This document shows, in pieces, positions 35,483-44,978 of a stretch of 64,000 nucleotides of DNA. Made by a program: the position numbers and the translations under genes. Location: the NCBI GenBank assembly GCA_030153605.1, contig JASKLO010000004.1, positions 21,636 to 85,635 of the forward strand, given 5' to 3'. Source of the DNA: Thermosipho sp. (in: thermotogales) (GTDB lineage Bacteria; Thermotogota; Thermotogae; Thermotogales; Fervidobacteriaceae). How positions within the stretch are numbered: the first letter of the stretch is position 1; every line of letters starts with the position of its first letter. Under the pieces are notes generated by a model. The model was not told the origin of the DNA. It searched no databases and saw only the letters and a program-made list of their open reading frames with translations.

Positions 35483-36283
35483 TTAAAGCACCTCCAAAGA
35501 TTTTAAAACTATATTAGAAAAATCATTTTTAACTTTATTAGCAATTTCAAGCACTTCAATATGTGAAAGAGGCTGATCTAAAATTCCTGCAGCCATATTA
35601 GTAGCGCAAGAAAAAACTAAACAATCAATACCACAATGCTTTGCTGCGATAATTTCTGGAACTGTTGACATCCCTACTAAATCTGCTCCAAACTTTCTAA
35701 AAGCCTTTATTTCAGCAGGTGTTTCATAACTAGGTCCTAAAACTGCTAAATAGACTCCTTCTTTCAAATCCGGAAAATATTCCTTAACCTTGCTAGCCCA
35801 AATCTTATCATAAATTTGAGACATATCAGGAAATCTTGGACCAAAATCTTCTTCATTTGGCCCTCTCAAAGGATTTCTAAATTGTAAGTTTATAATATCC
35901 TTTACTAAAACAATATCTCCCGGTTTAAAAGTCTTGTTAATTGCCCCAGCAGCATTAGTAATTAATAATTTTTCAACTCCTATCATTTTTAATGTATATA
36001 TCACAAATTTAATAATTTCTGGCGACCAACCCTCATATAAATGAAATCTTCCTTTTAAAGCAACCACACTTTTCCCTGAAAGTTTTCCAAATACTAGCTT
36101 ACCCTCATGCCCTGGTGCAGTTGAATTGGGAAAATATGGAATCTCTTCATAATTTATTTCAATTTTATTTTCAATTTTATCAGCCAAAAAACCTAATCCA
36201 GAACCTAAAATTAAACCAACTTTTGGGCTTTCAGTTATCCTGCTATTTATAAATTTCAAAGTTTTATTTAATTTTTCCTTCAC
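35483..36283 (-). CDS. punA: Purine nucleoside phosphorylase (trimeric type)
   Basis: A 266-residue inosine/guanosine phosphorylase of the trimeric PNP family: GLILGSGLGFLADKI, FPNSTAPGHEGKLVFG, ITNAAGAINKTF, LRGPNEEDFGPRFPDMS and GMSTVPEIIAAKHCG. It releases purine bases that Hpt can salvage. GTG 36283 is chosen because GAGGAGGT precedes it by 8 bases; the in-frame GTG at 36292 lies in that site. It is the first gene after the divergent rpe promoter region. Confidence 0.95.
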   Translation of the reverse strand: MKEKLNKTLKFINSRITESPKVGLILGSGLGFLADKIENKIEINYEEIPYFPNSTAPGHEGKLVFGKLSGKSVVALKGRFHLYEGWSPEIIKFVIYTLKMIGVEKLLITNAAGAINKTFKPGDIVLVKDIINLQFRNPLRGPNEEDFGPRFPDMSQIYDKIWASKVKEYFPDLKEGVYLAVLGPSYETPAEIKAFRKFGADLVGMSTVPEIIAAKHCGIDCLVFSCATNMAAGILDQPLSHIEVLEIANKVKNDFSNIVLKSLEVL

Positions 36284-36308
36284 TTTTAGCACCTCCTCTG
36301 ATAAAATA

Positions 36309-36317
36309 ATTATAGCA
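36309..36317 (-). promoter_or_regulatory. Candidate extended -10 promoter for the punA operon
   Basis: On the minus strand this reads TGCTATAAT, a consensus extended -10. Transcription would begin near 36302, just before the punA Shine-Dalgarno (36300-36291), giving a leader of about 18 bases. This promoter could drive the whole 10-kb minus-strand run to manA. Confidence 0.6.
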
Positions 36318-36353
36318 TAACTTAAAAACTTTATTTAAAAAGGAGGAAAAATT

Positions 36354-36995
36354 ATGATAAAATTCAGTGCGTCAATATTAGCAGCTGATTTGTCAGATTT
36401 AAAGTCAGAAATCAAAAGAGTTGAACCATATATAGATGAAATTCACCTTGACATTATGGATGGTCATTTTGTCCCTAATCTTACTTTTGCTTATCCAATA
36501 TTAGATGCAGTTAAAAAATGCACAAAACTACCTATTGATGCTCATTTGATGGTTACTAATCCCGAATTTCATGTTGAAAAACTAGTAAAATTAGGTGTAG
36601 ATAGAATTACTATTCATGTTGAAACAACTAACCATATTAACAAATTAATCTCCCAAATTAAAGAAAATAATATTGAAGCCTTTGTTACTTTAAATCCCGG
36701 AACACCCTTATACTCAATTGAAGAAGTTATAAGTGATGTTGACGGTATTTTAATAATGAGTGTTAATCCTGGATTTTCTGGTCAAAAATTTATTGCAAAA
36801 TCTCTTGAAAAAATTAAAAAATTAAAAGAATGGAAAACAAAATTTGGAATGGACTACATGATAGCAGTTGATGGTGGAATAAACGAAGACAATATTCAAA
36901 CAGTTGTTAACGCTGGGGCTGAAATTCTAATTATGGGGTATGGTATATTCAGAAATGATAATTTAGAAAATTTAAGCAAAACTTTCAGAACATGA
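36354..36995 (+). CDS. rpe: Ribulose-phosphate 3-epimerase
   Basis: A 213-residue TIM-barrel epimerase of the pentose phosphate pathway: FSASILAADLSDL, EIHLDIMDGHFVPNLTF (metal His/Asp), DAHLMVTNPE, IMSVNPGFSGQKF and AVDGGINEDN. ATG 36354 has AAAGGAGG upstream. Often rpe follows rsgA; here rsgA is 24 kb away. Its stop overlaps the dnaE ATG by four bases. Confidence 0.96.
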   Translation: MIKFSASILAADLSDLKSEIKRVEPYIDEIHLDIMDGHFVPNLTFAYPILDAVKKCTKLPIDAHLMVTNPEFHVEKLVKLGVDRITIHVETTNHINKLISQIKENNIEAFVTLNPGTPLYSIEEVISDVDGILIMSVNPGFSGQKFIAKSLEKIKKLKEWKTKFGMDYMIAVDGGINEDNIQTVVNAGAEILIMGYGIFRNDNLENLSKTFRT

Positions 36996-39457
36996 TTACT
37001 GCGATTGTTTCTCCTTATTCATTTAAAGGTTCTATTTTAAAACTTAATGAAGTTATTAACTATGCGAAAGAAAATAACGCTAAATCGTTGTTTTTATGCG
37101 ATACCAATTTTCATGCAACCGTTGAATTTATTGATTTATGCAAAAAAAATAGCATAAAACCTATAATTGGATTTCAATATAATGAAAAGGTATTTTATGC
37201 CAAAAATACAACTCAGTTGTATCAACTTTTTGAAGCTTATAATACAAATAATTTTGAAAATTTAAATGTCGAATACATTGAATTAGATGATGTATATTTT
37301 GCTTATTATTTGCCAGGTTATAGACAATTATATGAAATTTTTTCTGAATTTTTGGGAGTTAAACCTGTTGAAAAGGGTGTTTTAAAAAAAATTTTTTGTG
37401 ATTTAAATGTTGATGACTATAAATTAACCTCAAATCAAACCTTACCCAAAGCGCCTCCGAATTTTTTAGATATCAAGGTATCATCCAATGAATTTAAGAG
37501 ACTAAAAAAGGAAATTCAACTAATTAAAGAAAAAGATTTTGTTGACTATTTCTACACAATATATGAAATAGTAAAAACTGCTGAAAAACTAAACATAAAA
37601 GTAGGCCCAGGTAGAGGAAGTGCTGTAGGTTCTTTGCTTTCTTATAAATTGGGTATAACAAAGATCAATCCCTTAAAATATGATCTAATGTTTGAAAGAT
37701 TTTTAAACCCTGGAAGAAATGATTTACCTGATATTGACCTAGACATTGAAGATATTAGAAGAAAAGAATTAATTGAAAATTTACGGGAAAAATTTAAATA
37801 CGTTTATCACATATCGACATTTTCTACTATTGGTGAAAAAACGTTAAAAAAATTAGCTTCTCAATTCAGAATTTCATCTAAAAAGTTGGAATACCTTCTT
37901 AATCTACCCACAAATAAAAGTGTTCATGCTGCAGGAATTATAATTTCAACTAATAAGATCAATGCGCCCATTAAAGAAAATGTTATTGAATGGGATATGA
38001 ATTCTTTACAAAAACTTGGATACATAAAATTTGATATTCTTGGCTTAAGAACTCTTACAATTCTTTCAGAACTAGAAAAAAATCTTGGTAAAGCTTTAGA
38101 AAACGATAAAAAATCATATAATTTAATTTCCAAGGGCTATACTACAGGTATTTTCCAATTGGATAGTCCAATTGGTAAAAGAGTTTCACGTCTGATTAAA
38201 CCTAATAATATAAATGAACTTTCAATAGTATTATCAATTAATAGACCAGGTCCTTTAAATGCTGGGCTAGACAAAAAATATGCTGAAGCAAAATGGAAAA
38301 ATAAAAAATTTCTAGATCTTGAACCCTTAAAAGAAACAAAAGGTGTTCTAATTTATCAAGAACAAATAATGAAAATTGCCATGGAACTTGCAGATTTTTC
38401 TTCAGAGGAAGCTGATCTATTGAGAAAAGCTGTTGCTAAAAAAGACAAAGAATTAATGGAAAAATTATTGAACAAATTTGAAAAAGGTTTGTCAAAAAAA
38501 TTGACAAAAAACACTGTTAAAGAAATTATTGATATAATTAAAGAATTTTCCGAATATGCTTTTAATAAATCTCACTCTGTTGCATATGCTCATATCACTT
38601 ATTACCTTGCTTATTTTAAAACAAATTTTCCTAAAGAATTTTACAAAACTCTCTTGAAATTTGATACTTCAAAAAAAGAAAGTATAATTTTTGAACTACA
38701 AGCTCTTGGATTTGATGTAAAATTACCGAGTGTGAACCAAATTGAAGAGAAAGAAAACGAATTTGTAATTCCACTTACTTTAATTAATGGAATCACTGAA
38801 AAAATTAAAAACAAAATTATTCAAAATGGACCTTATGATTCATTTGAAAGTTTTTTTGAAAAAAATTCAGAATTAAACTTTTCAGTTGTTGAATCATTGA
38901 TTAAAGCAGGAGTATTTGATAATTTTACTGACAGTAGAAGGAAGTTATTAGAAAAATTAAAGGAAATTAGAAGTGGAGTAAACAGCAAATTATTAGAAAT
39001 TTCTAGTAAGTTGTTTGGCAAAAAAATTGATCTTAACTACAAACCCGAACAATTATGGGAAAAGTGTGATATGGAATATTCTGTTTTGGGTTTCTCGATA
39101 ACAAAACCTGTAAATGAATTTAAAAATTACTTATCTCCATATGCTATTTCAATAACTAGAAATCAAAAATTAGCAACTCATATAATAATTAAAGGTGGAT
39201 ACGCTACTGATGGAATATCAACATTTAAATTAAATGCTCCTGATAATACTTATACTTTAATTAACGGACGAAAACCTAAACTAATTGATGGAATTAAAAA
39301 AATAAATTATGTTCTTAATTACATCAACACACATAAAGATATTGAAAAAGGAAATTTATATGAAAGCGTTTCATTTGAAAAAAATGGGAAAAAAATTAAA
39401 ATATTAAAATCAAGACCTCTTATTGATGAGTATGAAATTAAAATTGAAGAGGTGTAG
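36992..39457 (+). CDS. dnaE: DNA polymerase III alpha subunit, short DnaE form
   Basis: An 821-residue DnaE, far shorter than the usual about 1160 but close to the short DnaE of Thermotoga. The catalytic aspartates are visible: DIDLDIED (two Asp) and the third in IKFDILGLRTL. GPGRGSAVGSLLSY, SVHAAGIIIS, GIFQLDS, INRPGPL and NKSHSVAYA are also kept. The N-terminal PHP domain is reduced to about 130 residues without its metal-binding histidines, so it has no proofreading. Thermotogota also have PolC, so this may serve as lagging-strand or repair polymerase. ATG 36992 overlaps the rpe stop, with little Shine-Dalgarno. Confidence 0.9.
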   Translation: MITAIVSPYSFKGSILKLNEVINYAKENNAKSLFLCDTNFHATVEFIDLCKKNSIKPIIGFQYNEKVFYAKNTTQLYQLFEAYNTNNFENLNVEYIELDDVYFAYYLPGYRQLYEIFSEFLGVKPVEKGVLKKIFCDLNVDDYKLTSNQTLPKAPPNFLDIKVSSNEFKRLKKEIQLIKEKDFVDYFYTIYEIVKTAEKLNIKVGPGRGSAVGSLLSYKLGITKINPLKYDLMFERFLNPGRNDLPDIDLDIEDIRRKELIENLREKFKYVYHISTFSTIGEKTLKKLASQFRISSKKLEYLLNLPTNKSVHAAGIIISTNKINAPIKENVIEWDMNSLQKLGYIKFDILGLRTLTILSELEKNLGKALENDKKSYNLISKGYTTGIFQLDSPIGKRVSRLIKPNNINELSIVLSINRPGPLNAGLDKKYAEAKWKNKKFLDLEPLKETKGVLIYQEQIMKIAMELADFSSEEADLLRKAVAKKDKELMEKLLNKFEKGLSKKLTKNTVKEIIDIIKEFSEYAFNKSHSVAYAHITYYLAYFKTNFPKEFYKTLLKFDTSKKESIIFELQALGFDVKLPSVNQIEEKENEFVIPLTLINGITEKIKNKIIQNGPYDSFESFFEKNSELNFSVVESLIKAGVFDNFTDSRRKLLEKLKEIRSGVNSKLLEISSKLFGKKIDLNYKPEQLWEKCDMEYSVLGFSITKPVNEFKNYLSPYAISITRNQKLATHIIIKGGYATDGISTFKLNAPDNTYTLINGRKPKLIDGIKKINYVLNYINTHKDIEKGNLYESVSFEKNGKKIKILKSRPLIDEYEIKIEEV

Positions 39458-39461
39458 TAAT

Positions 39462-39911
39462 TTGTTCATAAATGAATCGATATGCAAAAAATGTGGAGGC
39501 AAATGTTGTAAATATTATCCTGGAACAACTCTTCCTAAAGACTTTGGAACTTCAAAAAAAGAAATATTTGATAATCTTGTAATTGCTTTTAAAAGTCAGA
39601 GGTGGGCTATTGATTGGATAGATAAAAATAAAAACCTTTATTTTGTCAGACCAGCAATAAAAGGAAAGGAAGGCTCCACCTTTGACCATTCTTTAAACGG
39701 GGAATGTACTTTTTTATCTGAAAATGGTTGTTTACTTTCAGTTGATAAAAGGCCCTCTGGTTGTCTTTTATTAGAACCATTAGAACAAAAAACTTGTATT
39801 CCTCACCTAAGTAAACTTGAGGCTTCAAAACAATGGCAGAAATTTTTAGATTTATTATTTGAAGCTGCTATTGAAGCTGAAAAAATTGATGAGGAAATTT
39901 GGGGTGAATAA
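39462..39911 (+). CDS. YkgJ-type cysteine-cluster protein
   Basis: A 149-residue protein with CKKCGGKCCKYYPG at the N-terminus (CxxCxxxCC), then CTFLSENGCLLS, RPSGCLLLEP and QKTCIPH. This is the zinc/iron-chelating YkgJ pattern; function is not established, and Fe-S or zinc binding is inferred. TTG 39462 is chosen because GAGGTG lies 6 bases upstream; readings from 39423 would begin inside dnaE before that site. It is followed within three bases by an RND/MMPL transporter. Confidence 0.78.
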   Translation: MFINESICKKCGGKCCKYYPGTTLPKDFGTSKKEIFDNLVIAFKSQRWAIDWIDKNKNLYFVRPAIKGKEGSTFDHSLNGECTFLSENGCLLSVDKRPSGCLLLEPLEQKTCIPHLSKLEASKQWQKFLDLLFEAAIEAEKIDEEIWGE

Positions 39912-39913
39912 TA

Positions 39914-41944
39914 ATGAGAAAATTCATTCCTTATTTAATTCTATCTATTTTTATTTTTGTTTCACTAATTATTATTTTTACTAAAGGAAACATTTATACT
40001 GGACCAGAAGTTTTCTTACCTGGCTACAAATATGGGGTTGAATTAGAAAAAGTTGAAAATGAAAATGTTAAAAACTTTGTGCGCATTACCAAAGATTTTG
40101 GGGATGGTTCAAATGTTCTTATAATATTGCATGAAAAAGAAGGTTTTTTTAATAAAAATTCTACTGAAAAACTAATTAGTTTACAAAATAGACTCATTGA
40201 TAAAGATTATATTATTAACATATTAAGTCCTATAAACCTAGTAAAAATTACCGGATTCTCAAAATCATATTATGTATCAAATGGAGTTTTGCAAAAAGAA
40301 ATTTTGAAAGATAAAAACTCTCATAGCCTTATTAGTAGTGATGGAAAATATGTTATTCTTAACTTAATATTTGATCCAAATGTTGATGCTAGAAAATATA
40401 TTTCTGAAATTGAAAATATAACTAAAATGTATTTTGAAGATTTTTATCTATTTGGAGAACCAGTAATTGATAGTGAATTATTTAAAGAGTTGATAAATCA
40501 AACTTACATTTATCCTATTTTTATGTTTATTTTAATTGTTTTATTCTTCTATATTCAGGTCCGTTCTTTTAAAGTAGCACTATTGATAGTTTTTACTCCA
40601 ATAATAGCTGCAATAATTACAATGGGATTATTTTTCATCACTGAAAGGCCATTAAATACATTAACTGTAATGACTATTTCTTTTTTACTAATAATAGGTT
40701 CGGGTTATGGATTACACTATTACAATGCATTTCATAGACTTGAAAACATAGAAGAAACCAGAAAACATATTTCTAGACCAATTTTGTTTTCAATGCTTAC
40801 AACCGTAGCTGGTTTTATGTCCTTTTTATTCGTAGAAATAGAAGCCTTTAGAGAGTTAGGAATATTAGTTTCAATTGGACTAATAATTACTGTAATCTTA
40901 GTATTCACAATTGGAGAACACTTTCTAAAAAATTTAAATTCAACAAAAAAACCTTCATCATTAGGCGTAAAATATCTTGGAAATAAAATAGCCATAATTT
41001 CATTAATTATTTTCTTATTTATAGGTTCAATTTCACCTTTTTTAATTAAAAACATATCAGTTAAATCTGATATGGTCTCATATTTTTCAAAGAAATCTAA
41101 AATTTCAATCGCTTATAATCTGATGGAAAATGTTTTCAATTTTAGAGAACCCATATATGTTGTTCTAGAAAAAGATTCACCATTTTTAGCAACTGATAAT
41201 ATTAAAATCAAAGAAATTAAAAATGCCCTTTTAGAAAATGAATTAATCTCAAGTGTTGATTTTCCTGATGATATTCCCTTACCAATTTTATATAATTACT
41301 CAAAAAGTACTCCTAGTCTTAAATACTTTATCTCCTCACGCAATAAAATTAGACTTGTTATAAATCTAACAACAAAGGGATATTACAACGTTGAAACAGT
41401 TAAAAAATTTGTGGATTCGATAGTATCAAAAGAAGGTTATAGATATTATATAGCTGGAAGTGCCTTAATTTGGAATGATATTAATAAAAACGTTAGGAAT
41501 ACCCAAATAAAAAGTTTGAGCTTTGCTGCAATTTTAATATTTATAATGGTATTAATAATTTTTAGAAAAATTCGATCAACATTAAGTGTTATGATCCCCA
41601 TCTTTTTTACAACAATAATGAACTTTGTTTTCATGTCTATTTTTAATATTAAACTTGATATCTCAACATCAATTACTTCAAGCATTCTTATGGGATTAGT
41701 TATTGACTACTCTATTCATCTTGCTAGTGAAGAAAAAAGAATAGGAGATCCAAAAAAGACTGTTATAAACGTTGGACCCCCTATTCTAGCAAATGGTTTA
41801 GGTTTAATTTTAGGATTTTCTGTGCTTTTGTTTTCTAGCTTAAAATTATTCCAATCAATCTCAATATTACTAATTTTAGGAATTGGTATAGGACTTTATT
41901 TCACGTTAATAATCCAACCTTTTTTACTGAAAAAAAGAAGATAA
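39914..41944 (+). CDS. RND/MMPL-superfamily exporter
   Basis: A 676-residue membrane protein with two repeats, each one helix, a large extracytoplasmic loop and about five more helices. The sterol-sensing/RND-like helix runs are IIGSGYGLHYYNAFHRL and LVIDYSIHLASEEKRI. Length fits the MMPL/hydrophobe exporter type (HAE3-like) rather than large RND pumps, which are about 1000 residues. It probably uses the proton gradient to move a lipid or hydrophobic compound. ATG 39914 has GGGTGA upstream. Its end overlaps the convergent NUDIX gene by 21 bases. Confidence 0.85.
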   Translation: MRKFIPYLILSIFIFVSLIIIFTKGNIYTGPEVFLPGYKYGVELEKVENENVKNFVRITKDFGDGSNVLIILHEKEGFFNKNSTEKLISLQNRLIDKDYIINILSPINLVKITGFSKSYYVSNGVLQKEILKDKNSHSLISSDGKYVILNLIFDPNVDARKYISEIENITKMYFEDFYLFGEPVIDSELFKELINQTYIYPIFMFILIVLFFYIQVRSFKVALLIVFTPIIAAIITMGLFFITERPLNTLTVMTISFLLIIGSGYGLHYYNAFHRLENIEETRKHISRPILFSMLTTVAGFMSFLFVEIEAFRELGILVSIGLIITVILVFTIGEHFLKNLNSTKKPSSLGVKYLGNKIAIISLIIFLFIGSISPFLIKNISVKSDMVSYFSKKSKISIAYNLMENVFNFREPIYVVLEKDSPFLATDNIKIKEIKNALLENELISSVDFPDDIPLPILYNYSKSTPSLKYFISSRNKIRLVINLTTKGYYNVETVKKFVDSIVSKEGYRYYIAGSALIWNDINKNVRNTQIKSLSFAAILIFIMVLIIFRKIRSTLSVMIPIFFTTIMNFVFMSIFNIKLDISTSITSSILMGLVIDYSIHLASEEKRIGDPKKTVINVGPPILANGLGLILGFSVLLFSSLKLFQSISILLILGIGIGLYFTLIIQPFLLKKRR

Positions 41945-42439
41945 AGTTTTAATTTCCAAAATTTCTGCTTCTTTTTTATCATCATAATCAATATACATCA
42001 AAAAAAGTCCTCTTTTATCAAAAACATATGGCAGAATTTTTTTATCAATCTCTGAAAGATTACTAAAATATAAGTTTTCTTTTTTTACCCAGAAAAGTTC
42101 TCCTTCTGATGAATGAATTACTGGTTGTTTTTTTACAAATGCTTTATAGATAAACAATATCCAATTATAATTTGCTGGACCAATTTCAGTCGTAATAACT
42201 TTCAGTACATAATTGTTTGTGATTTTTAAACCTGTTTCCTCAAAAATTTCTCTTTTCATTGTTTGAGAAGGGGTTTCGTTTTTTTCTATTTTCCCCCCTG
42301 GTGGAACAAGCTTATCTTTAAAAGGTTCTTTATTCCTCTTTAAAAATAAAACTTCGTCATATTCATTAACAATATAGCTAATTACAGCCAATCGTTGATT
42401 GTTATTCCTTTTGATTTCTTCAACAAAAGAAGTTAACAT
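41924..42439 (-). CDS. NUDIX hydrolase
   Basis: A 171-residue NUDIX protein. The box is GGKIEKNETPSQTMKREIFEETGL (positions about 48-71) with the metal-binding REIFEE, matching the GX5EX7REUXEEXGU rule. It is preceded by VLFLKRNKEPFKDKLVPP. The range of substrates is broad, so nucleotide-sugar or oxidised-nucleotide clean-up are both possible. ATG 42439 has AAGGTGAGG upstream. Confidence 0.88.
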   Translation of the reverse strand: MLTSFVEEIKRNNNQRLAVISYIVNEYDEVLFLKRNKEPFKDKLVPPGGKIEKNETPSQTMKREIFEETGLKITNNYVLKVITTEIGPANYNWILFIYKAFVKKQPVIHSSEGELFWVKKENLYFSNLSEIDKKILPYVFDKRGLFLMYIDYDDKKEAEILEIKTLSSFFQ

Positions 42440-42453
42440 ATTAAAACCTCACC

Positions 42454-43629
42454 TTAAAATGCCGAATATGAACCTACAAATACTCCTTTTTCCCACTCCA
42501 AACCATTCCAATTATAAATAATTCCCGCTAAAAAGCCTTCACCAATTAATGGATAAGCAACCTTAAATTTTGCTTCAGAATCACTATCTAAAAATTTACC
42601 TTCAGCAAATGGAGTATTATCAAAATAATCAGCAGTAACAATAAGCCCTTTAAACTCTCCAATAGATGGTACATTTAACTCTAAAGCGCCTTCTAAATCA
42701 GTATTTCCTTCGTTAAAATCACCAAGTAAATATAAACTTCCTCTTCCATAAGGTTGAAGATCTAAATCAAATCCTGCAATATAACCAAAAGAAGTACTTT
42801 TATCTAAATAGGGTAACTGATTGTTAGATTTTAAAGATGTATATCTTCTATCAAATAATCTAGGAATAAAACCATTTAAAGTATAATAAACACCAGCAGT
42901 ATAATCTAATATGCCGAGAAAATTACCATAAATCCCCGCAAATAACCCTTCACCAACTTCTGAAAATGTTGAATCAGCTTGAACAGCTCCTTCAATTCCT
43001 ATTTTAATTAATGAAATTGGCAAAGTTAATGAAACACTTCCTCCATACTTTACAGGAGTTCCATTATCCAATGTATATGTATTTGAAGCATCAAAATCAA
43101 TTACTCCAGCAACATTTAAGTCAATAAATTTTAATCTCGTAGCAAATTCTCCCATGTAAACACTATCAGATTCAACAAAAGAAAATGGAATAAATGATTG
43201 CAATTCATAAGGAATATGAGCACTAGTCGTAAAATTATTTAAACGCAAAGAAATATCAAAAGATCTTGTATTAGGATTTAAGTATTTTCTAACGTTAAAT
43301 CCTAAACCATATGTAATGGGTCTAGCCTTACCATAATTAAAACTGATGTTGTAAAAATCAAATTTCAAGCTATTAATTATAAAGCCGTTAATTATATTTG
43401 TGCTTGGTTCATCAGAAGGTAAACCAAAATAGAAGGTTCCATAAACAACATCAGTAGCATAAGTTGTAAAACCAACTCCTAAAGTGACTGGACCTATCGT
43501 AAATTCAGGAGAAATTTCATATACAAAATATTTTTCACCATTTCTATCAATTGTGCCTACAAATAATGGAATTTCGGCAAATGTCAAGAAAACAAATAAT
43601 AAAAACATAAAGATTACTATTCTTTTCAT
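42454..43629 (-). CDS. Predicted outer-envelope beta-barrel protein
   Basis: A 391-residue protein with a signal peptide (1-18, cut near TFA-E) followed by alternating hydrophobic and polar residues with many Gly and aromatic residues. It ends VFVGSYSAF, with the C-terminal Phe typical of outer-membrane barrels. No enzyme motif is seen. I infer a porin-like protein of the toga. It has its own promoter (43664-43672, minus strand). ATG 43629 has GGAGGTGG upstream. Confidence 0.7.
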   Translation of the reverse strand: MKRIVIFMFLLFVFLTFAEIPLFVGTIDRNGEKYFVYEISPEFTIGPVTLGVGFTTYATDVVYGTFYFGLPSDEPSTNIINGFIINSLKFDFYNISFNYGKARPITYGLGFNVRKYLNPNTRSFDISLRLNNFTTSAHIPYELQSFIPFSFVESDSVYMGEFATRLKFIDLNVAGVIDFDASNTYTLDNGTPVKYGGSVSLTLPISLIKIGIEGAVQADSTFSEVGEGLFAGIYGNFLGILDYTAGVYYTLNGFIPRLFDRRYTSLKSNNQLPYLDKSTSFGYIAGFDLDLQPYGRGSLYLLGDFNEGNTDLEGALELNVPSIGEFKGLIVTADYFDNTPFAEGKFLDSDSEAKFKVAYPLIGEGFLAGIIYNWNGLEWEKGVFVGSYSAF

Positions 43630-43663
43630 AATTCCACCTCCAATTTTTTATTTAATTACTATA

Positions 43664-43672
43664 ATTATACCA
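43664..43672 (-). promoter_or_regulatory. Candidate extended -10 promoter for the beta-barrel gene
   Basis: Minus strand reads TGGTATAAT, a consensus extended -10. The leader would be about 28 bases. A good -35 is not seen. Confidence 0.6.
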
Positions 43673-43695
43673 TTTTTATTTTTAAGACTAAATTA

Positions 43696-43704
43696 TGCTA
43701 TAAT
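43696..43704 (+). promoter_or_regulatory. Candidate extended -10 promoter for the 43737 gene
   Basis: TGCTATAAT, a consensus extended -10, divergent from the beta-barrel promoter. The transcript would begin near 43711, about 26 bases before the TTG start. The ATG at 43710 would fall at the transcript's first base, before the G-rich ribosome site, so it is not used as start. Confidence 0.6.
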
Positions 43705-43736
43705 TTAAAATGATTAAATTAAAGGGGGGAAATCAT

Positions 43737-44978
43737 TTGCTTGAATTAACGTTTGAGGAAAAAATCTTTCTTAATTTTTTACTTCAATTCATAAAATCTT
43801 TCGATTATTCAATACATTTTAATGAAAATGAAGATTTAATCGTTAAATCTCATTCAATTGATGTGATTAGTCTTAAAAAAATCCCAATTGATAGCTTAAA
43901 TCTAAATTATAAAATCTTTTCAAATAATACCCCATTAAAACTTCAAGAAATTGAAACTCTTAACTTAGAAGATGCTAAAATTGTTTTTGAAAATCTTCCT
44001 CAAAATTACAAAAACAAAGTTAAATTCTTTTTTAAAGATCTTTCCAATGAAAAAAGTATTGAAGAAAATGAATTTGGAGAAGTACTTCTTAAAAAAGATA
44101 TTCCAAAAATTTATTTTTCAGGTTTTCTAGTTGCTACTGAACCAAATTTTCTTTTTAGCTACAATATTAAAGAACCTTCAAAATCAATAATTGAAAAACT
44201 AAATAAATTTGAATTACCATTCAAAAGAACAACATATGTAAATAAAATTAAAAAAATTTTGTTAACCTGTGAAAATGCAGAAGTTGCTATATATCTTGCC
44301 GATGATTTGAAAAAACTTATTAACGGACAATCTCATGATGAAATAAATTGGAAAGATGTTCAAATTCATGCTATTAAGCTTCTAAACGGATTAAATAAAG
44401 TGCTATTTTTCACAGAAAAAGAAGAAAAAATATATTCAAAAATAATAGAATTTGCAAAATCAAAGGGATATAAATTGATATTAGTTTCCGAAACTTTAAG
44501 AAAACATCTTGATAATGAAAGAGATATTCTGGGAAATAAAATTAATACTGTCAATAGGTTCTATGATGAATATTCAAAATCTTTTCAATTTGATTTTGTT
44601 GATTTAAAAAATTTAAATGACGATGAATTAAAAAACTTAGAATTAGTTCAGAAATTATTGACGCTTTTAAATTTAAACATGAAAATTATGGTCTCAAACA
44701 ATATGATTCAAAGCTTTGATGATAAAAATAATTCATCATCTTTCATAATTGAAAATCAGATAATTTTTAAAAGAAGTATATTAAAAGATCAAAACTTATT
44801 ACTAAGTGAGTTTCTTTTAGCTTTAAGTAAAGCAAAACATCCTGATGACAAACCACTCGAATCTGTTTTAAAAACATCTTCAGAATTAATATTAAAGCTG
44901 ACCGATGTTAAAACATACAAATCAAGTGTAAAACAAAAAGAATCTGTTTTAGGAAAGTTATTCAAAAAATTCAAATAA
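43737..44978 (+). CDS. Uncharacterised protein; possible degenerate member of an HSP90-type ATPase family
   Basis: A 413-residue soluble protein of no certain family. From memory, the block FLVATEPNFLFSYNI, the basic run after it, and the stretch NWKDVQIHAIKLLNGLNKV resemble the middle part of bacterial GHKL (HSP90-like) ATPases that also carry a metallopeptidase-like motif. In this protein no GHKL N, DxGxG or GxG boxes are visible. The place where such relatives have a His-Glu-x-x-His-like motif reads FLLALSKAKH, so activity may be lost. The start is taken at TTG 43737 after GGGGGG; the ATG at 43710 lies at the predicted transcript start. It precedes a PerM-type permease. Confidence 0.55.
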   Translation: MLELTFEEKIFLNFLLQFIKSFDYSIHFNENEDLIVKSHSIDVISLKKIPIDSLNLNYKIFSNNTPLKLQEIETLNLEDAKIVFENLPQNYKNKVKFFFKDLSNEKSIEENEFGEVLLKKDIPKIYFSGFLVATEPNFLFSYNIKEPSKSIIEKLNKFELPFKRTTYVNKIKKILLTCENAEVAIYLADDLKKLINGQSHDEINWKDVQIHAIKLLNGLNKVLFFTEKEEKIYSKIIEFAKSKGYKLILVSETLRKHLDNERDILGNKINTVNRFYDEYSKSFQFDFVDLKNLNDDELKNLELVQKLLTLLNLNMKIMVSNNMIQSFDDKNNSSSFIIENQIIFKRSILKDQNLLLSEFLLALSKAKHPDDKPLESVLKTSSELILKLTDVKTYKSSVKQKESVLGKLFKKFK

